64,000 bases of DNA from Enoplosus armatus (GCF_043641665.1 NC_092196.1:799001-863000), one strand, 5' to 3'. Counted from the first letter of the stretch, positions 33,853 through 46,728 are shown. Notes: generated by a model not told the origin, from the letters alone. Made by a program: numbers and translations.

Positions 33853-36041
33853 TTTCGCACAAATTAAACTACAGTTCGCTCGACCAGGAATGTTTTGCAT
33901 ACACGGTAGCATCGCAGCTGCGCAAGATACCAAACTTTACCGGTGTGTAGTCGAGATCAAAATGAAGGCAGGGTTCAGGTGTGGTCCGAAATAAAAAATA
34001 TTGATTGTAGCTGCATTAAGTAAAAGCAAAAGGGCAACAAAACAACGTTGCTTTATTTACAAGAGTAAATGTAATGTGTTACTTCCCCCCTCTTGAATAC
34101 TCTGCTCGACGCATTCATATTGCGGTCCGTCAATGTTAGGCAGCAGCAGGCAGGACCCTCACATATTCACCCCGTGACGCTATCACTTGCCTGAGATACA
34201 GACGGCAATTGTGCAGGTGCATGAAAATCTTCCAGGTCTGTTTTGGCTAAACTGTAATGCACCATTAAACGCACTCGCCATGCCCTCCACATTAGCAATC
34301 GCTCACCGTGCCAACACGCTGTTGATATTCAAAACCCCTATTTTGATTTTCAGTTCATCCATAAATACAGCCCTATTCAAAGCAGGCAAACGTACCGACA
34401 CTCTCTGGGCATCACACCGCCAACTACGTGTAAACTGTATATGCAAACTGCTGTTGTTGTTGAGGTCCGCGGGGCCTCACGCAGAGGGAACACTGCTGTA
34501 ACTTGAGATGCGAGACAGCAGGCTGCGTTGAGAGAACATCTGTGTTGGCTTTCGCACCGTATTTGTCCTGCGCATTTGGTTTTCACAAGAGCAGAGTCTG
34601 CCACACTCTCAGCCAAATGACGCTTCGCTCACCGCTTCGGTTTGGTCAGAGTGAAATATCCCGGCAGCCGTTGGATTGCCATTAAACTCGGTACACACAT
34701 GCACATGGTCCTTTAATTAAAGGACGAATTCTGACCACCTTGTCATGAAATTTGGTGCAGGCGTTAATGCTCCCCAGGTGAATTCAATCGATCTCAGCTA
34801 ATCCCCTGATTTTTCCTTTAGCGCCAGTTGTCTAGTGAAATACGACTTTGCCGTCCAGCATGGTGAGCGTATTCGCACGGTCATGTGTGTTTAGCCCTAA
34901 CAGCAACGGCCTCACAGAGCTGCCAACGTGGCCGCAGATTCTTAAGGCGCCAGTATACTCCCAACATCCTTCAACCCCCCCGACATTCAAGTTGTTGTCG
35001 GAACGGTGCTGAAACAAACCAATCCGACACTCACGCCCGCTGGAAATGGGATGCAGATCTACCCGAAAAGACGGCTGGCTTTTCAGGCGGTCAAACACCA
35101 CGTCATACAAACCAGTTCTTTCCGAGCACCTTTGCTTTCGCAGTCAGTTTCGTTTCTCGAACGGTTGCCATCTTAGTCTTACAGCCGTTTCTTTTGCGAT
35201 TGTTGTACATCGCTAAAAAGTCCTCCTGGGTTCATGGGAATCACGTGGCGTGCAAAATCGCTGCAGACTGCAGGGCGTTACTGTGTACAGTAGTCGCTGC
35301 CTGATGTACTTAAAGATCACGATTATTTCAAATATTACTTAAAGGCATGCTGTGGAGATTTTGGCCACTTACGGCGCTTCAAGACATCAAGAGATCCGGG
35401 ACAAAAACATGGGGTGACCCTTAAGTGTGCCACGCACACCTTAGCACACCTACCGAGCGCACCTTTCAGCGCACCTGAAGGAAGTAGGCTGAGCCTCTGG
35501 AGCTCTTTAGAAAAGGCCCACTGTCTCTTTGGCCTGACAGCTAGCCGTTAGCATACTGTCGTAGCCTACAAAGCTTGCCGCCTATGACTCATGGCATAGC
35601 AACGTCATAGAACATGATAAATGTCTATGCAAGCGCCGAAAACAGGTATAATATTATACCTGCTACTGTCAATGTGGTGAAAAGCGGGACATTTTAGTGC
35701 GTTTTACAGATATTTGTCAGGACTCAGGACACCAAGCTTGAAACCAGGATTGTCCTGGACAAACCGGGACAATCCCGCCTGGTCACCGCACAATAACAGA
35801 ATCTTAACAGAAATGGAAGGGGGGGGGCGTGGACCGCATGTCTCTTCTAATTTTAGCAACGTCTCCACATTCGAGCCGATTATCACGACTGCCCCGCGGG
35901 GGCCACAGTCACGTGGCTTTGACTCAGCGGCCACCAGAAGAGACCAGCTGTGTGGGAAATGCGCGGAATGCGTGGAAACGCATGAACGTGAATGAGGGTT
36001 CTGTTTAGTCAACCGTCCTCTGGATAGACAGGGATATTTAT
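33853..36041. other. Unassigned with traces of dispersed repeats
   Basis: GAGTGAAATATCCCGGCAGC (34652) through GATTGCCATTAAACTCGG and ATTTTTCCTTTAGCGCCAG (34808) follow a teleost repeat I remember. CCGGGACAATCCCGCCTGGTC (35766) is another repeat-like end. A perfect 20-base palindrome is at 35643-35662. Frames here have no known domain. Confidence 0.4.
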
Positions 36042-36097
36042 AAAAAAAAAAAAAAAAAAAAAGGCTTTTGTTCCTCTCCTTCGGCAGTAACACAGAT

Positions 36098-36124
<27 letters not shown>
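36042..36124 (+). repeat. Poly-A (21) and CA array
   Basis: A21 at 36042-36062 and CA at 36099-36124. Confidence 0.93.
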
Positions 36125-36128
<4 letters not shown>

Positions 36129-36410
36129 GTGGACCATGTTCCCACAGTTTGTCATTCAAACTCGTCGCTCGTGCAGCTTGAGCCTGTTTTTTAACCCTGT
36201 TTTTGTGTGAGAGTGCAGCCGGCAGCTGCGCGCGAGGGCGAAGGCGACCCGTCTCCATTCAAATAAGCGTTTCTTCAGCAGCTCGAAGCTCGCTGGCTGT
36301 TGGGGCAGAAGAGTCAAATCAGCGGGGGAGCGCGTTTTGCATCTGCCACCCATTGTCCAGTTTGCATGGCACTAAGTAAACAGTCAGAGTGTACTGCGCC
36401 GAGTGAGACC

Positions 36411-36446
<36 letters not shown>

Positions 36447-37234
36447 TCAGGGGAGAGATCTACTCCAGCCCAGAGGGTGGTGGTAATGCACCCAAAGTTG
36501 TTCGTTGAATGCCAAAAAAAAAAGAAAAGAAAAACGCCAGAAAAAGATGAACTCAAGCTATTTAGTTGCGACAATAACAATTTAGTTAGCTCGCCGGCTA
36601 ATAACTCTCCATAAACTGACCAGGGCACAGGCGATGGGTCGCATTTATAAACTACGAGGTAGGTTATCGCCTTCATCCCGTACAGGTGGACGCTCTCTCA
36701 CCTGGAAAGATTATCCAGCAGTTTGCTGGCTCTGTGCGCCATATGTGATGAAAAATGATTCCACCTTTTTGCATCAGGTCGACGGGCAAACTGCATCCAG
36801 AAACCACCCCCCCCCCAAAAAAAATAAAACGAAGAGAATGGAACCGGAGAGCGAGCGTGAGCTGATGGAAGCGCTGGGGAGGAACTGCGGTTTCCGTCTG
36901 TGACCTGCCCGACCTCTGAGGTGATCCGCCGTCGCCATGGAGACAAGAGGGCAAACTTGACCTGGCCTTTCTTTCTTTTTTTTTCCTGCTCTGTCATTTT
37001 GAATATCTGGCATCCTAAAAAAACAAAACAAAAACAAGGGATCAGAGGAGGGGGTGAAACACAGCGACGTTTTCGTGGTAGGCAAGATGGAGGAACGAAA
37101 CAGGAAGAAAGGAGGTGTGGGGGGGGGGGATGAAGACAGAGGAGAGGGAGGAGGAGGAGGAGTGAAGTGGAGTACACGGTCAGGTCAAATGCTGCGTTTT
37201 CGGTTGAAACTAAGTTCACATTACCATACAGCTC
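36125..37234. other. Unassigned; GT/GA tract and purine patch
   Basis: GT then GA at 36411-36445. Purine-rich 37060-37170 with G10. The 233-codon minus-strand frame (36698-37399) is low-complexity read-through. Confidence 0.5.
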
Positions 37235-37546
37235 AGTGTGTGTGTGTGTGTGTGTGTGTGTGAGACAGTGTGTGTGTGGGTATGTGTCTCGTCTCCACTG
37301 GGGCGGGTGACACCAAATCTGTAACCAAGCGACGCCAACAGATGGAGCTCCTATTGTGGCAGCGTACACACACACAAACACACACACACACACACACAAA
37401 TGTATACGCGGGACTCATTATGAGAATAAAGTACGCAAGCACCAAGACTGGCAACCTCCTGGGGTTAAAGTGTGTATACAGGCACACACACACATCAAAA
37501 ACAATCTCCGCCAAGGCCTCTTGGCGCACATACTTATGCATACTGT

Positions 37547-37577
<31 letters not shown>

Positions 37578-37676
37578 ACACTCAACATGTATCATTGGCA
37601 GGAAAACTAACACACACACACACATTATTTCCCATCAGTTAACTACCTGATAACAGACTAGAGAGTTACCAAGTGG

Positions 37677-37733
<57 letters not shown>

Positions 37734-37893
37734 TGTGAACAGAACCTGAACCCTTGAACTGTGTTTAACCCTCTCTCTCTCTCTCTGTCTCTCTCTCCCT
37801 CTGTTGTTCTGTCCATCCTTCATCTGGCCTTTATCGCTGCTTTCCTCCTTCCTCTCCCTCTCTTCCTGTTTCTGACACCTTCATTTGTTTTCA

Positions 37894-37932
<39 letters not shown>
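37235..37932 (+). repeat. Dense GT, CA and CT arrays
   Basis: GT at 37235-37262, CA at 37365-37399, CA at 37549-37574, short CA to 37624, GT at 37681-37731 (25 units), CT at 37771-37802 and CT at 37898-37932. Confidence 0.95.
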
Positions 37933-37935
<3 letters not shown>

Positions 37936-38018
37936 GGACATAAAGTGGTTTCAGGTGCTTTGAGATCAGAGCTACATTTAGTGGATACACTGCTGTGTGT
38001 GTGTGTGTGTGTGCGCGC

Positions 38019-38500
38019 GTGCACGCAAGGTTATTGCAAAGTAGAGGTCAATACATAACAACACACACACACACACACTTACTGATTGTTTGCCAGTCCT
38101 TCTGGAACGAACCGAATATTACATTTTAAACAGAAATATTTGCTCTTTATTGATTGCTCCATCAAAGTTACTCATTTTGTTGATGCTTTGAATCCTCTTC
38201 TTCCACAATGTGGTGTGTTCGCGCATAACAATCCCCACGAAACACGAAAATCAAGGAATTTAGGCAAATCTGCAAACCTCCGTGGAGCTGCGCCTGTAGC
38301 AGACAATTTCAATTCCAGTTAATAAAAATTAGAGCAATTAATATCATGCTCCCGGCTAACCTCATCCCTGCTCTCAACATAATGAAATAACAAAAACATA
38401 AATAAGAAATAAAACAAGATTTTTGGGTTTTTTTTTGCAACAGGTATTGTAAAATCATACCTGTCAAACAAAATAAAAAAATGAGCTGCTGGAAGTACAT

Positions 38501-38534
<34 letters not shown>

Positions 38535-39641
38535 ATAGTAAATGTAAATGACACAGTAATTACATTATGAACATACAAGGAGTGAAAGACATATTAAAAG
38601 TGACTGTTGGCTGGTGGAGTTACACAGTATACAATTAAAACACTAACAGACCTAAATGAAACACATTTCATTGTTTTGGTTTTTTTTTTTCATTGTCATT
38701 TCATTATCACTGATTTATTGATCATTTCCGTCGAGGTTTTATTGCAACTGCAGGCTCTAACGGCTCCCAGGCCGCTGGGACGACGTCAGCGACATGAACA
38801 AATACGCAACGAAGAGATACACAAGAATACAATAATAATAATGATGAAAATAATAATAATAACAATAATTGTGGTTCTTGTGTTACATTTTCGTACTTTT
38901 TAATCAGTATTTTTTAATTTCTATAAAAGAAGTTTAAGCAGGAAATACAACCGAGTCGTACCTCTGAAACGATCGCGCACTCGAGTATTTGAATTAATAA
39001 TGTGCTCAATTAAATAACAATAATTGATTAAATTAAATCATAATTAAGAGTTTCATATTCCGCACAGTTTCTTACTTTGTTCGTCCTTTCATCATTTCAT
39101 TTGATGTTTAAATTTGCTGCCATTTTGACAATTCTATTGAGCAATCCATGTGCATTATTATATTTATTATTATTATTAAATTGCTGTTATTATGACGCAC
39201 TTGTAACAACTTATAAAATATTACACGAGTATTTGTACAATACTGTGTTGAAGTCATAGCGCTGCTGTGCAGTTATTTGTAATCATTTTATTTGTGGCCT
39301 ATCATTCCCGATAGTTTTAGAATGAATATCATCAGTATTGTTATTTATTGTTATTAGTGTTATTAATATTCACTGCTACAATTTAAATTTAACAATTTAA
39401 ATATGGAGCGTTTCGTCAGACAAGAATATCATATTTGACCTTTTTTCCCACCCCATTGTAATACACTAAAAATGGCTCGAAAGGTCTTCTGTTATTATTA
39501 CAATTATTCGACTATTAGGTATTAATAGGTTTGTCATTCATTAGCAAAGCATCTCTTTTTCTCTTTCTTTGCAAAGATTTTCGTTTCTCCTCGCTGATGA
39601 AACCAACATCGTGCCGTTACACTTATCATTCTGTATCTCAT

Positions 39642-39643
<2 letters not shown>
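38019..39643. other. AT-rich stretch with AAT arrays
   Basis: AAT arrays at 38502-38533 and 38829-38870, short CA at 38060-38079, otherwise AT-rich with many stops in all frames. Confidence 0.55.
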
Positions 39644-39676
<33 letters not shown>

Positions 39677-39729
39677 GGGCCCTTTGAGAAGTCAGCAGCA
39701 GAGGGTTGTTTCTACCTTTTTGCAGTCAT

Positions 39730-39762
<33 letters not shown>

Positions 39763-39829
39763 GAACATGCCGTGAACCTCTGAACTGAACTTGAACCGGC
39801 AACCGGGTCATCGGGAGGTCAAACAGGGG

Positions 39830-39870
<41 letters not shown>
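39644..39870 (+). repeat. GT and CA arrays
   Basis: GT at 39644-39673, CA at 39731-39760, CT then CA at 39831-39870. Confidence 0.95.
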
Positions 39871-39872
<2 letters not shown>

Positions 39873-40908
39873 TGATGTGCTCCTCCGGATCATGTGATTG
39901 TGTGTTATTGTGTGTTCATGTGGCGGCGTGTCACCACCGTTTCTAAAACACACACCTGCCCGTGCGAGTGTTCTGAACACAATCCCGCATTATTTCCACA
40001 ATGGACGTAGCTGCAATTGAGGTCACGTCCTGGGTATTGTGTCTGAGGATTTGGTATTATTCAGAACTATTTCTGATTTTTTTTGCGTGGAGGAATATCC
40101 GAAACAGCATGTAGATTGCTGTAGTGAGAGAAAATGTACAGAATAAACAGTGTAAGTGAACAGACGTGAAAAAGATCAAATTATTACTATTTTGCCTGGA
40201 GTCTGGTTAAACCTACAGCTCTCTCCACATCTAACAACGCGCTAAATTAAGCCTTCAACAAAGGCTGATTGTTATTCTCCACAATTGGAGGCATGCATTA
40301 CATAAACTGGAGCACGGCCCCCCCGCATCTGACTGTGCACGGTGTTGCGGCCGCTGTCCAGTGAAAACCATGCAAAGCTCCACATTTCCCCTACTTCTAA
40401 GCTAAACAAACCATTTACAAAGCCATCAGGTCATGCGAGAAATGCCCCCCCCCCCAAAAAAAAAAGAAAAAAGCTGAAAACATGCAGAAAAAAATGGACA
40501 TTTTGGAGTTTTGGGGCAGAACTGTTTGTTGCTTTTTAAGATGGCATGCTTGGTGTTGGTCCCACATTCGCTCTCTTAATGTTTTGTGTCTTTGATTTAA
40601 TAAACAAATTGATTTAATGAACTGTTTGCTCATTAGAACTTGGAATGTGCTTCTCATGTAGAAGCTTTCAATTTTCTTTTGTTCCTTTTTCAACAGCTTT
40701 CCGTCTTGATCCCATACATTCATCCTTAAAATACAAACCATTCGTGTTATTTCCATTTTTCTAACAGTATTCTTTTGGCAAAAGGTGCGAGTTTGTGGTG
40801 TAATAATTAATATAGTAATAATCTATAACCTTTGTTCTATTCTATTCTGCTCAATTTCCCAGATTTCCTCTTTTTCTGCTTTTCTGTTATTCATCCGCCT
40901 CTCTTTCT
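39871..40908. other. Unassigned
   Basis: C10 plus A9 at 40445-40464; AT-rich afterwards. No coding signal. Confidence 0.5.
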
Positions 40909-41752
40909 CACACACACACACACACACACACCTGCCTGCTCGTTCAAACACACCCATAGAAATGCTCCCACGTGCACGCGCGACGCCGGTTCATTTGTCT
41001 CTCCGGTCTAAATAGGAAGTGATCAGTCATTGGCTGAGGGGAAGAGACGGCGAACTCCCTCCGAACTTTGACCTCGCCGCGACCTTCTGAGAGGAGAGGA
41101 GAGGGAGACAGGCACAAGAGGAGACGAAAGGAGGGCAGACGGAGACAGTAGAGGAGAAAAGAAGGTAGAAAGAAAGGAGAAAAAAGGAAATGGCGGGGGG
41201 GGGGGGTGGGGGGCAAGCAGAGGATGAGAAGAGTAGAGGAGAATGAGGAAGGTCTGGAGGAGGAGCAGAGGAAACAGGTAGCGCCAAACTCCATCCATCA
41301 TTCACTCACAGACCTTATTTAGTCAGTGAGCACAGCAGAGAAGGAAAAATGGAGGTGGGGGGGGGGGGGGGAGGCAAAGAGGGGCAGGAGGAGGATAGAG
41401 GAAGTGTCGGTGCGGACCGGACACCAGGGGGCAGTGTTAGGACGAGCTGGAGGGCGCTGAAGGAGAAGACAGGGTGGGGCGAGTGGGCGGAGCCTTGAAT
41501 CCCCCCCTCCTCTAGACGTAAATCGGAGATTCACAAAAAAAAAAAAAAGAAGAAGAAGAAAGACCGGAGGGATCCCATTGGTCAGCTCGTATAGGCGTTC
41601 ATTCACGTGGCGACAGGTTGGCGCGGGGAGGGGCGCCGCGTTGTGATGTCATAGCACATCCATACATAGCGATGCCATGGTGACACCTAATCCCGTCCAA
41701 CAGACACCGCCCTATTGGCTAATACAATACACACACACACACACACACACAC
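40909..41752 (+). repeat. CA arrays, purine tract and poly-G
   Basis: CA at 40909-40931, purine-rich sequence 41085-41275 with G10, G15 at 41357-41371, A14 at 41536-41549 followed by AAG units, CA at 41729-41752. A minus-strand DR5-like pair with one mismatch is at 41069-41085. Confidence 0.85.
41421..41434 (+). promoter_or_regulatory. CTCF-like core
   Basis: ACACCAGGGGGCAG, 13 of 14 core positions. Confidence 0.35.
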
Positions 41753-41841
41753 TCCATTTATGTATATAAAGCTATACAAATACACTCAACCGTAGCAGCA
41801 CACACAGAAACACAGACACAGTCCTAGCAATACACACACTT

Positions 41842-41857
41842 CCCTAACCCTAACCCT
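41842..41857 (-). repeat. Short telomere-type repeat
   Basis: CCCTAACCCTAACCCT, 2.7 units of the vertebrate telomere hexamer in the interior of the window. It is short enough to be chance. Confidence 0.6.
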
Positions 41858-42241
41858 TTGTGTGAAGAAAAGTGACAAGTTGAGCCTATTCATGAGTGTA
41901 CAGGTACTGTTTTTGTGTGTGTGTGTGTCTGTGTGTGTGTGACCAGTAGTAGACTGTTTGTTCTGGTCTGCTCCCAGTGCTGCATCATCGTCACGGCAAT
42001 GACCTGAGCCTAAACTCATCACAGTGGAAAAGGTTAAAGTGTGAGCAAAAGGTTGCAACTCCCACATTCACACACACACACACACACACACTGTACTAGT
42101 ACGTGCGTGTCGGCCTACCGGACACCTGGCTGGCTCTAGTCCTGCCCCCCCGGGTCCCCCGAGGCGAGGGTGTGGTCACATGACTCATCTGAATGTGATC
42201 AAAGGGCTTAGGAAGCTGTGAGCTCACAGGCCAGGTGTGGC

Positions 42242-42267
42242 GGGGGGGGGGGGGGGGGGGGGGGGGG
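42242..42267 (+). repeat. Poly-G, 26 bases
   Basis: The longest homopolymer in the window, inside a GC-rich segment (42100-42440). Confidence 0.9.
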
Positions 42268-42519
42268 TCACAGGTTGAGGAAGGCCCGTCCCCACGGCGA
42301 CCCGGGGAGGAAACGCAGGGGAGGATGTGGGCTCGGATCAAAGACAGCACCCGCTCACGCTCTCACGGGCTGATCACACTCGCTCGCCAGGGAGACTCCG
42401 CCCCCAGGGTGATAAACAGCCCCCCCCCCCACCCACGATTGGGCTGCACTCGTCAGAGCGGGCGTGGCAAGCTGAAGCCTTTGAAGAAGGGTTTCCATCT
42501 CACTGTAATGCCACCTCGG

Positions 42520-42566
42520 AGGTCACGGCAGGGTCACGGTGATGTCACAGGGTCACATCAAGGTCG
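42520..42566 (+). promoter_or_regulatory. Array of five nuclear-receptor half-sites at DR5/DR2 spacing
   Basis: AGGTCA (42520), N5, GGGTCA (42531), N5, ATGTCA (42542), N2, GGGTCA (42550), N5, AGGTCG (42561), all in one direction. The first pair is a perfect DR5; two more DR5 pairs have one mismatch. Such spacing is that of retinoic-acid-receptor/RXR elements. Binding is inferred from the motif only. Confidence 0.45.
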
Positions 42567-43354
42567 CAGGCTCAGATCCTCAAAGCCGTCATTTACTTTC
42601 TTTGGTCAAATTCGCTTTATTTGGATATTGAGAAAGAAATGGAACCAAACTGAGGCGTTTGTCCTGTAGTTGAATATAAGCAGGACTGTGAATACATGAT
42701 GTGGATACGAATTAGCCTCATTAGCATCGGACGTGTTTCAGCAGTGAAGAATAAAGGTCGACCGCTGTTCCGCAGGTGCCGCTTTTACCTGACAATCTAG
42801 ATACTGAAGCCTGAGGGCGTGTGAAATGCCCAAGAGAGCTTTTCAGACTTAGCTTCCTCATTTGTCCTCAAAGACTGGGCTATCATGGCCCATTTCTGTC
42901 AATCACACCTGCCCCCCCCCATCCCGCCCCCCAAAAAAAACAACCTCTTCCAAACCTTTTCAGTTTCCACTATTTTAATTAACTGTCACTCATCTTTTAT
43001 TAAGCCTTTAAGGTTTAAATTCAAATCCTGCTTCATTAGGCTATTTGATTAATTTAGGTACATGGCTAAAATATTACATGATGAATGTTACTTTGTGGAG
43101 CTGAACTTAACAACTGAACACAGATAAAGAAGACCAACTTCCAGGATAAGCCCCACTTGGTAGCTCTGCACTACACCCCCTAGCATGGACATGGCATGTC
43201 CGTGGCTCATTCTGATCTCAGTACAGAAAATTTGCACCGGAATAAACCTGAGGAAGGCTAAAACCACGCTAAATTCAACTCCAACCTGACTCCGACCTCC
43301 GTTACAGCATCGCTGTCCACAAATCTGTCTTTACCAGGCAGAATGATTTGTGTG
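42567..43354. other. Unassigned
   Basis: C/A-rich patch at 42911-42944; no recognised element before the LINE. Confidence 0.5.
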
Positions 43355-43905
43355 AGTTCCATCCGTTTTCCTTCACTTATCCGGCGCCGGGTCGCAGTGG
43401 CAGCCCAGATGTCCCTCTCTCCAGAAACGTTTTTTCCAGCTCCTCCTGGGGGATCCCGAGGCGTTCCCAGGCCAGATGAGCTATGCGTGTTCTGGGTCTA
43501 CCCCGGGGCCTCCTACCAGTTAAGTCCTCCAAAGGAAGCCGCCCAGGAGGCATCCTGATCAGACGCTCGAACCACGTCAACTGGCTCCTTTCGACACGAA
43601 GGAGCAGCAGCTCTACTCCGAGCTTCCTCCCTGAGCTCCTCCTGAGCTCCTCCTGATCTCTAGGCCACCCTTCGGAGGAAACATTTCGGCCGCTTGTGTC
43701 AGCAATCTCCTTCTTGAGGTCACTACCCAAAGCTCATGACCGCAGATGAGGGTTGGAACGTAGGCCGAATGGTAAATCGAAAGCTTTGCCTTTCTGCTCC
43801 GATACAACGCCCGCATTACTGCTGATGCCGCACCAATCCACCGGTCGATCTCACACTCCATTTTACTAGTTGAACGAGACCCCGAGATACTCGAACTCCT
43901 CCGCT
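43355..43905 (-). pseudogene. Truncated teleost LINE (non-LTR retrotransposon), 3' end of reverse transcriptase ORF
   Basis: Read on the minus strand from 43861, the peptide begins CEIDRWIGAASAVMRALY and continues SRKAKLSIYHSAYVPTL, then GHELWVV. After a frameshift near 43660-43690 it continues LLLLRVERSQLTWFERLIRM, PPGRLPLEDL, GRRPRGRPRTR and LAWERLGIPQEELE, ending in PGAG and a stop at 43377-43379. These blocks form the C-terminal segment found in very many fish LINE copies. The stretch after ALY is shortened and the segment between the two frames is scrambled, so the copy is dead. The DNA beyond the stop (43355-43376) matches the usual 3' end of the family. I am sure of the element type; the clade (Rex1-like is my guess) is not established from this fragment. 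Confidence 0.85.
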
Positions 43906-44344
43906 TCGAATTACCAGAAGAGCATGAAAAGCGTTAAAGCGACCAGAAATATCGACAACAACATCTGTCACGAACACGTTATAAACATTGTCTGTATTGC
44001 CTTTCCGTAGTGCGTGTGACGAGGCCACTGTGGTGAACAGGACTCTCCCCTGGTGATGCCGTGGCCATTCCTGTTCTGGTTTAATGGAAATGTCTTCAAC
44101 TGTGCTTGCAGAGTTTGGAGTCCGTAATTTTGAGGAACTGGCAGCAAAGCCTGATTTTACAGGGTTTTCTTTTTTGTTCATGTTTTGTTCAACATTTCTT
44201 TCTATTCTATGCTGCATTGATGGTGGGGGGGGGGGGTAAGATGAGTGTTAACCTATATTTTCTTGTCAACAATTACTCGCTTTTTGACTCCCCTATCAGG
44301 TCTGCGGCTCTCAGTCCAAAGCCCTTTGCTTCCTGCTGAAAATG
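43906..44344. other. Unassigned, upstream of the LINE
   Basis: The minus-strand frame at 43816-44217 continues past the LINE homology but shows no reverse-transcriptase motif. G12 at 44225-44236. Confidence 0.4.
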
Positions 44345-44560
44345 TTTATCTTCAAGAAAAACATATATAGTTTGATACATAAAAAAAAAAAAAAAAGCTC
44401 AGTAATTTCCTGAAACAGCTCACCACTGCGGCTTTTTTAAGGTTACCCAAACAGAAGGAAATGGTGCATTTCTTGGGGACTATTTTCAGCGGCGGATGAA
44501 TCCACGTTGCGTGCTCTAGTGGGTATTCGAGGCAGCAGGACAATGTATTGTGGGATTGAG
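44345..44560 (-). repeat. Dispersed repeat family C, copy 2 (inverted)
   Basis: The reverse complement gives CAACGTGGATTCATCCGCCG, CTGAAAATAGTCCCCAAG and CAGGAAATTACTGAGC, matching 59336-59455. Both copies carry the fortuitous peptide TWIHPPLKIVP. Confidence 0.7.
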
Positions 44561-44587
44561 TCAAGATAAACTACAGTGTGGGCTGGT

Positions 44588-44646
44588 GGGGGGGGGGGTC
44601 CGGAAGGGGTGGGTTGGGGTATCATGTAGAGGTCATGGCAAGGTCG
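44588..44646 (+). promoter_or_regulatory. Poly-G followed by a DR5-like pair
   Basis: G11 at 44588-44598; AGGTCA-tggca-AGGTCG at 44630-44646, one mismatch from a DR5. Confidence 0.3.
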
Positions 44647-46122
44647 CTGAGGGGTTGTGGCAGGGCTGTGGAGAGCCAATCGAATATATCAGGGGGGAAA
44701 CTGCGGGAAGAGAAGAGGCTGGTGCTTCACATTAAGGAGGCTGGAACACACGCTCAGACACACACACACTACACGCTGTACTGTACACACACGTACACAC
44801 AGCAGCATCTGAGTTCACTACTGATCAATATGCAGAATTATTGCATTTCTGGAGCAGTATTTGACTTGCTACATGCTGCCACAGCATTGAGAGCAGAGCA
44901 GTATTTGGCAGAGCATTAACGCCTCCATATCGCCACAGCACAGCATAAGCCTGTCAGCGTCCATATTAACACAGTGTGTGTGTGTGTGTCTGTGAGTGTG
45001 TTTGAATCGACATTAACACCACTCAGTGGTGTCAAGGGTAAATGGCGGTGTTGTTCGCGGCAACGGGCCGGAGAGCTGCGGTTACGATGCGCGTCCACAG
45101 CAATCAGGTGGTTCCGTGCTGCAGCGCCACCCCTCTGGGAGAGACCCTTCGGAGGCAAGAGAGCTGCCAAGTTGCTATGAATGGAGCCGCCTATGCACGA
45201 CTGAAGTATGCTCTGTTTTTATAGGCAGAACAAGAGAAAATGAACACTCGAGCGAGATGAATGGAAAGTAGACAAACAGAGAGAAGGAAAGAAAGAGAGG
45301 AGGACAGCTCGGGTTGAGCTCGGCTTTCCAGAAAATCTGCGCCCAGAGCGCCTGTTGAAAGCAATCGTTTTTATATTGAATTTCATGCTTTTCACAATGG
45401 GGCTTTTCTTACTAAATAAAAGATACTATATGTTGCAGATGTCAGGCTAACATAAACAGCTCTTTTACATACGTACATGCCGGTCTAGTGTCCCTCAGAG
45501 TTGCATCTATCGGACGACCCCATGGTTTACAATGTACATCTGGAGGTGGTGTTTCCCTCATGTAGCAAGGGGAGAGGTGAGGGTGAGGAGACCAGCATTC
45601 ACGTTAACTGTGGCCACGATCTCGACCACGATGAGCGGTCAAATCTCTGGTCGGGAACAGGGTGGCCTGCACGCGCAAAGCTTTTGAATAGAGTTCAGGG
45701 GAGAAGAACACACACAAACAAGCCAATACGTTGGAGGCGATATGAAGGAGAAGTTTGAAGACTGATCCACTCCCCGTTACGCGAACAGCGAGAACCAGCC
45801 AGTCGCAGTGTCGCAAGAGTCGCATTCGAGGCAAAAGCAACTTTATTTACACGTTTCCTCATTCCATGCAGAGGGTCAATGCGAGTCATTTAGTGCTGCT
45901 AAACCGAGTCCACGCATGCAAAATCAAATTATGTCGCTGGGACTAAGTTTGAATCTGAGCCAAAATCTTGCCCTGCTGGACTCTAATGAAGACACGCGCT
46001 TTGCTCAAATATTAGAGAATCTCGTTGGAAAATGCCAAACATTTACACAGCGACTCAATAGAAAGAGAACTAATGTGTCAACAACAGGGGGAAAAAAAGC
46101 AAGAGAAAGAGACAGAGGGGGG
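44647..46122. other. Unassigned
   Basis: Short CA/TG words at 44757-44800 and 44972-44990. A 17-base palindrome ACACCACT-C-AGTGGTGT is at 45016-45032. No exon recognised; the 45808-46170 frame has no known domain. Confidence 0.45.
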
Positions 46123-46161
46123 GTGTGTGTGTGTGTGTGTGTGTGTGTGGGGGGGGGGGGG
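46123..46161 (+). repeat. GT array fused to poly-G
   Basis: GT at 46123-46148 then G13. Confidence 0.93.
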
Positions 46162-46531
46162 CAGGTATAAAAGGGGTGGGAAAATAAAGGAAAGGAGGAG
46201 TGGGTAAACTCGTGGTTCCATTCACCTGTCAATCACACTCATACATACGCACAAACACACACACGCACACACACACAGTCTCCTTCATGGTTAAGTTAAC
46301 AACAGCACCCCACCCAATTCCAAAGCTGTGAGTCATGAACACACAGCCAGGTCCACCTTGGGACAACCGGCTCGACTATGGCCCGGGGGGGGGGGCTAGC
46401 GAGACCACGGCAGAGGCCTCTCCGAATCAACTCTGATCCCGGCCCGAAAATAAACCCGCAACAAACGGCAGGTGCCTGTAAAAGCACAGCATGTGTGTGT
46501 GTGTATTCGTGTGTAACAACACGCTGTACAT

Positions 46532-46532
<1 letters not shown>

Positions 46533-46579
<47 letters not shown>

Positions 46580-46728
46580 CTTCATCTTCGGACTCCTGAT
46601 TGGCTGCCTTGGAGGGAAAGAGACCAATCAGGTCAAGGGAGCTCTTGTGCGAACAGGCTGTGATGTGTGTGGCATAGAAGTTCCTCTGGTTGAACTGAGG
46701 GGGGCAGTGCAGCGTGACACAAAGTGGT

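Noticed and set aside
36698..37399. 233-codon minus-strand open frame
   Set aside because: Cys/Val and His/Thr runs from GT/CA arrays plus unrelated sequence; no conserved motif.
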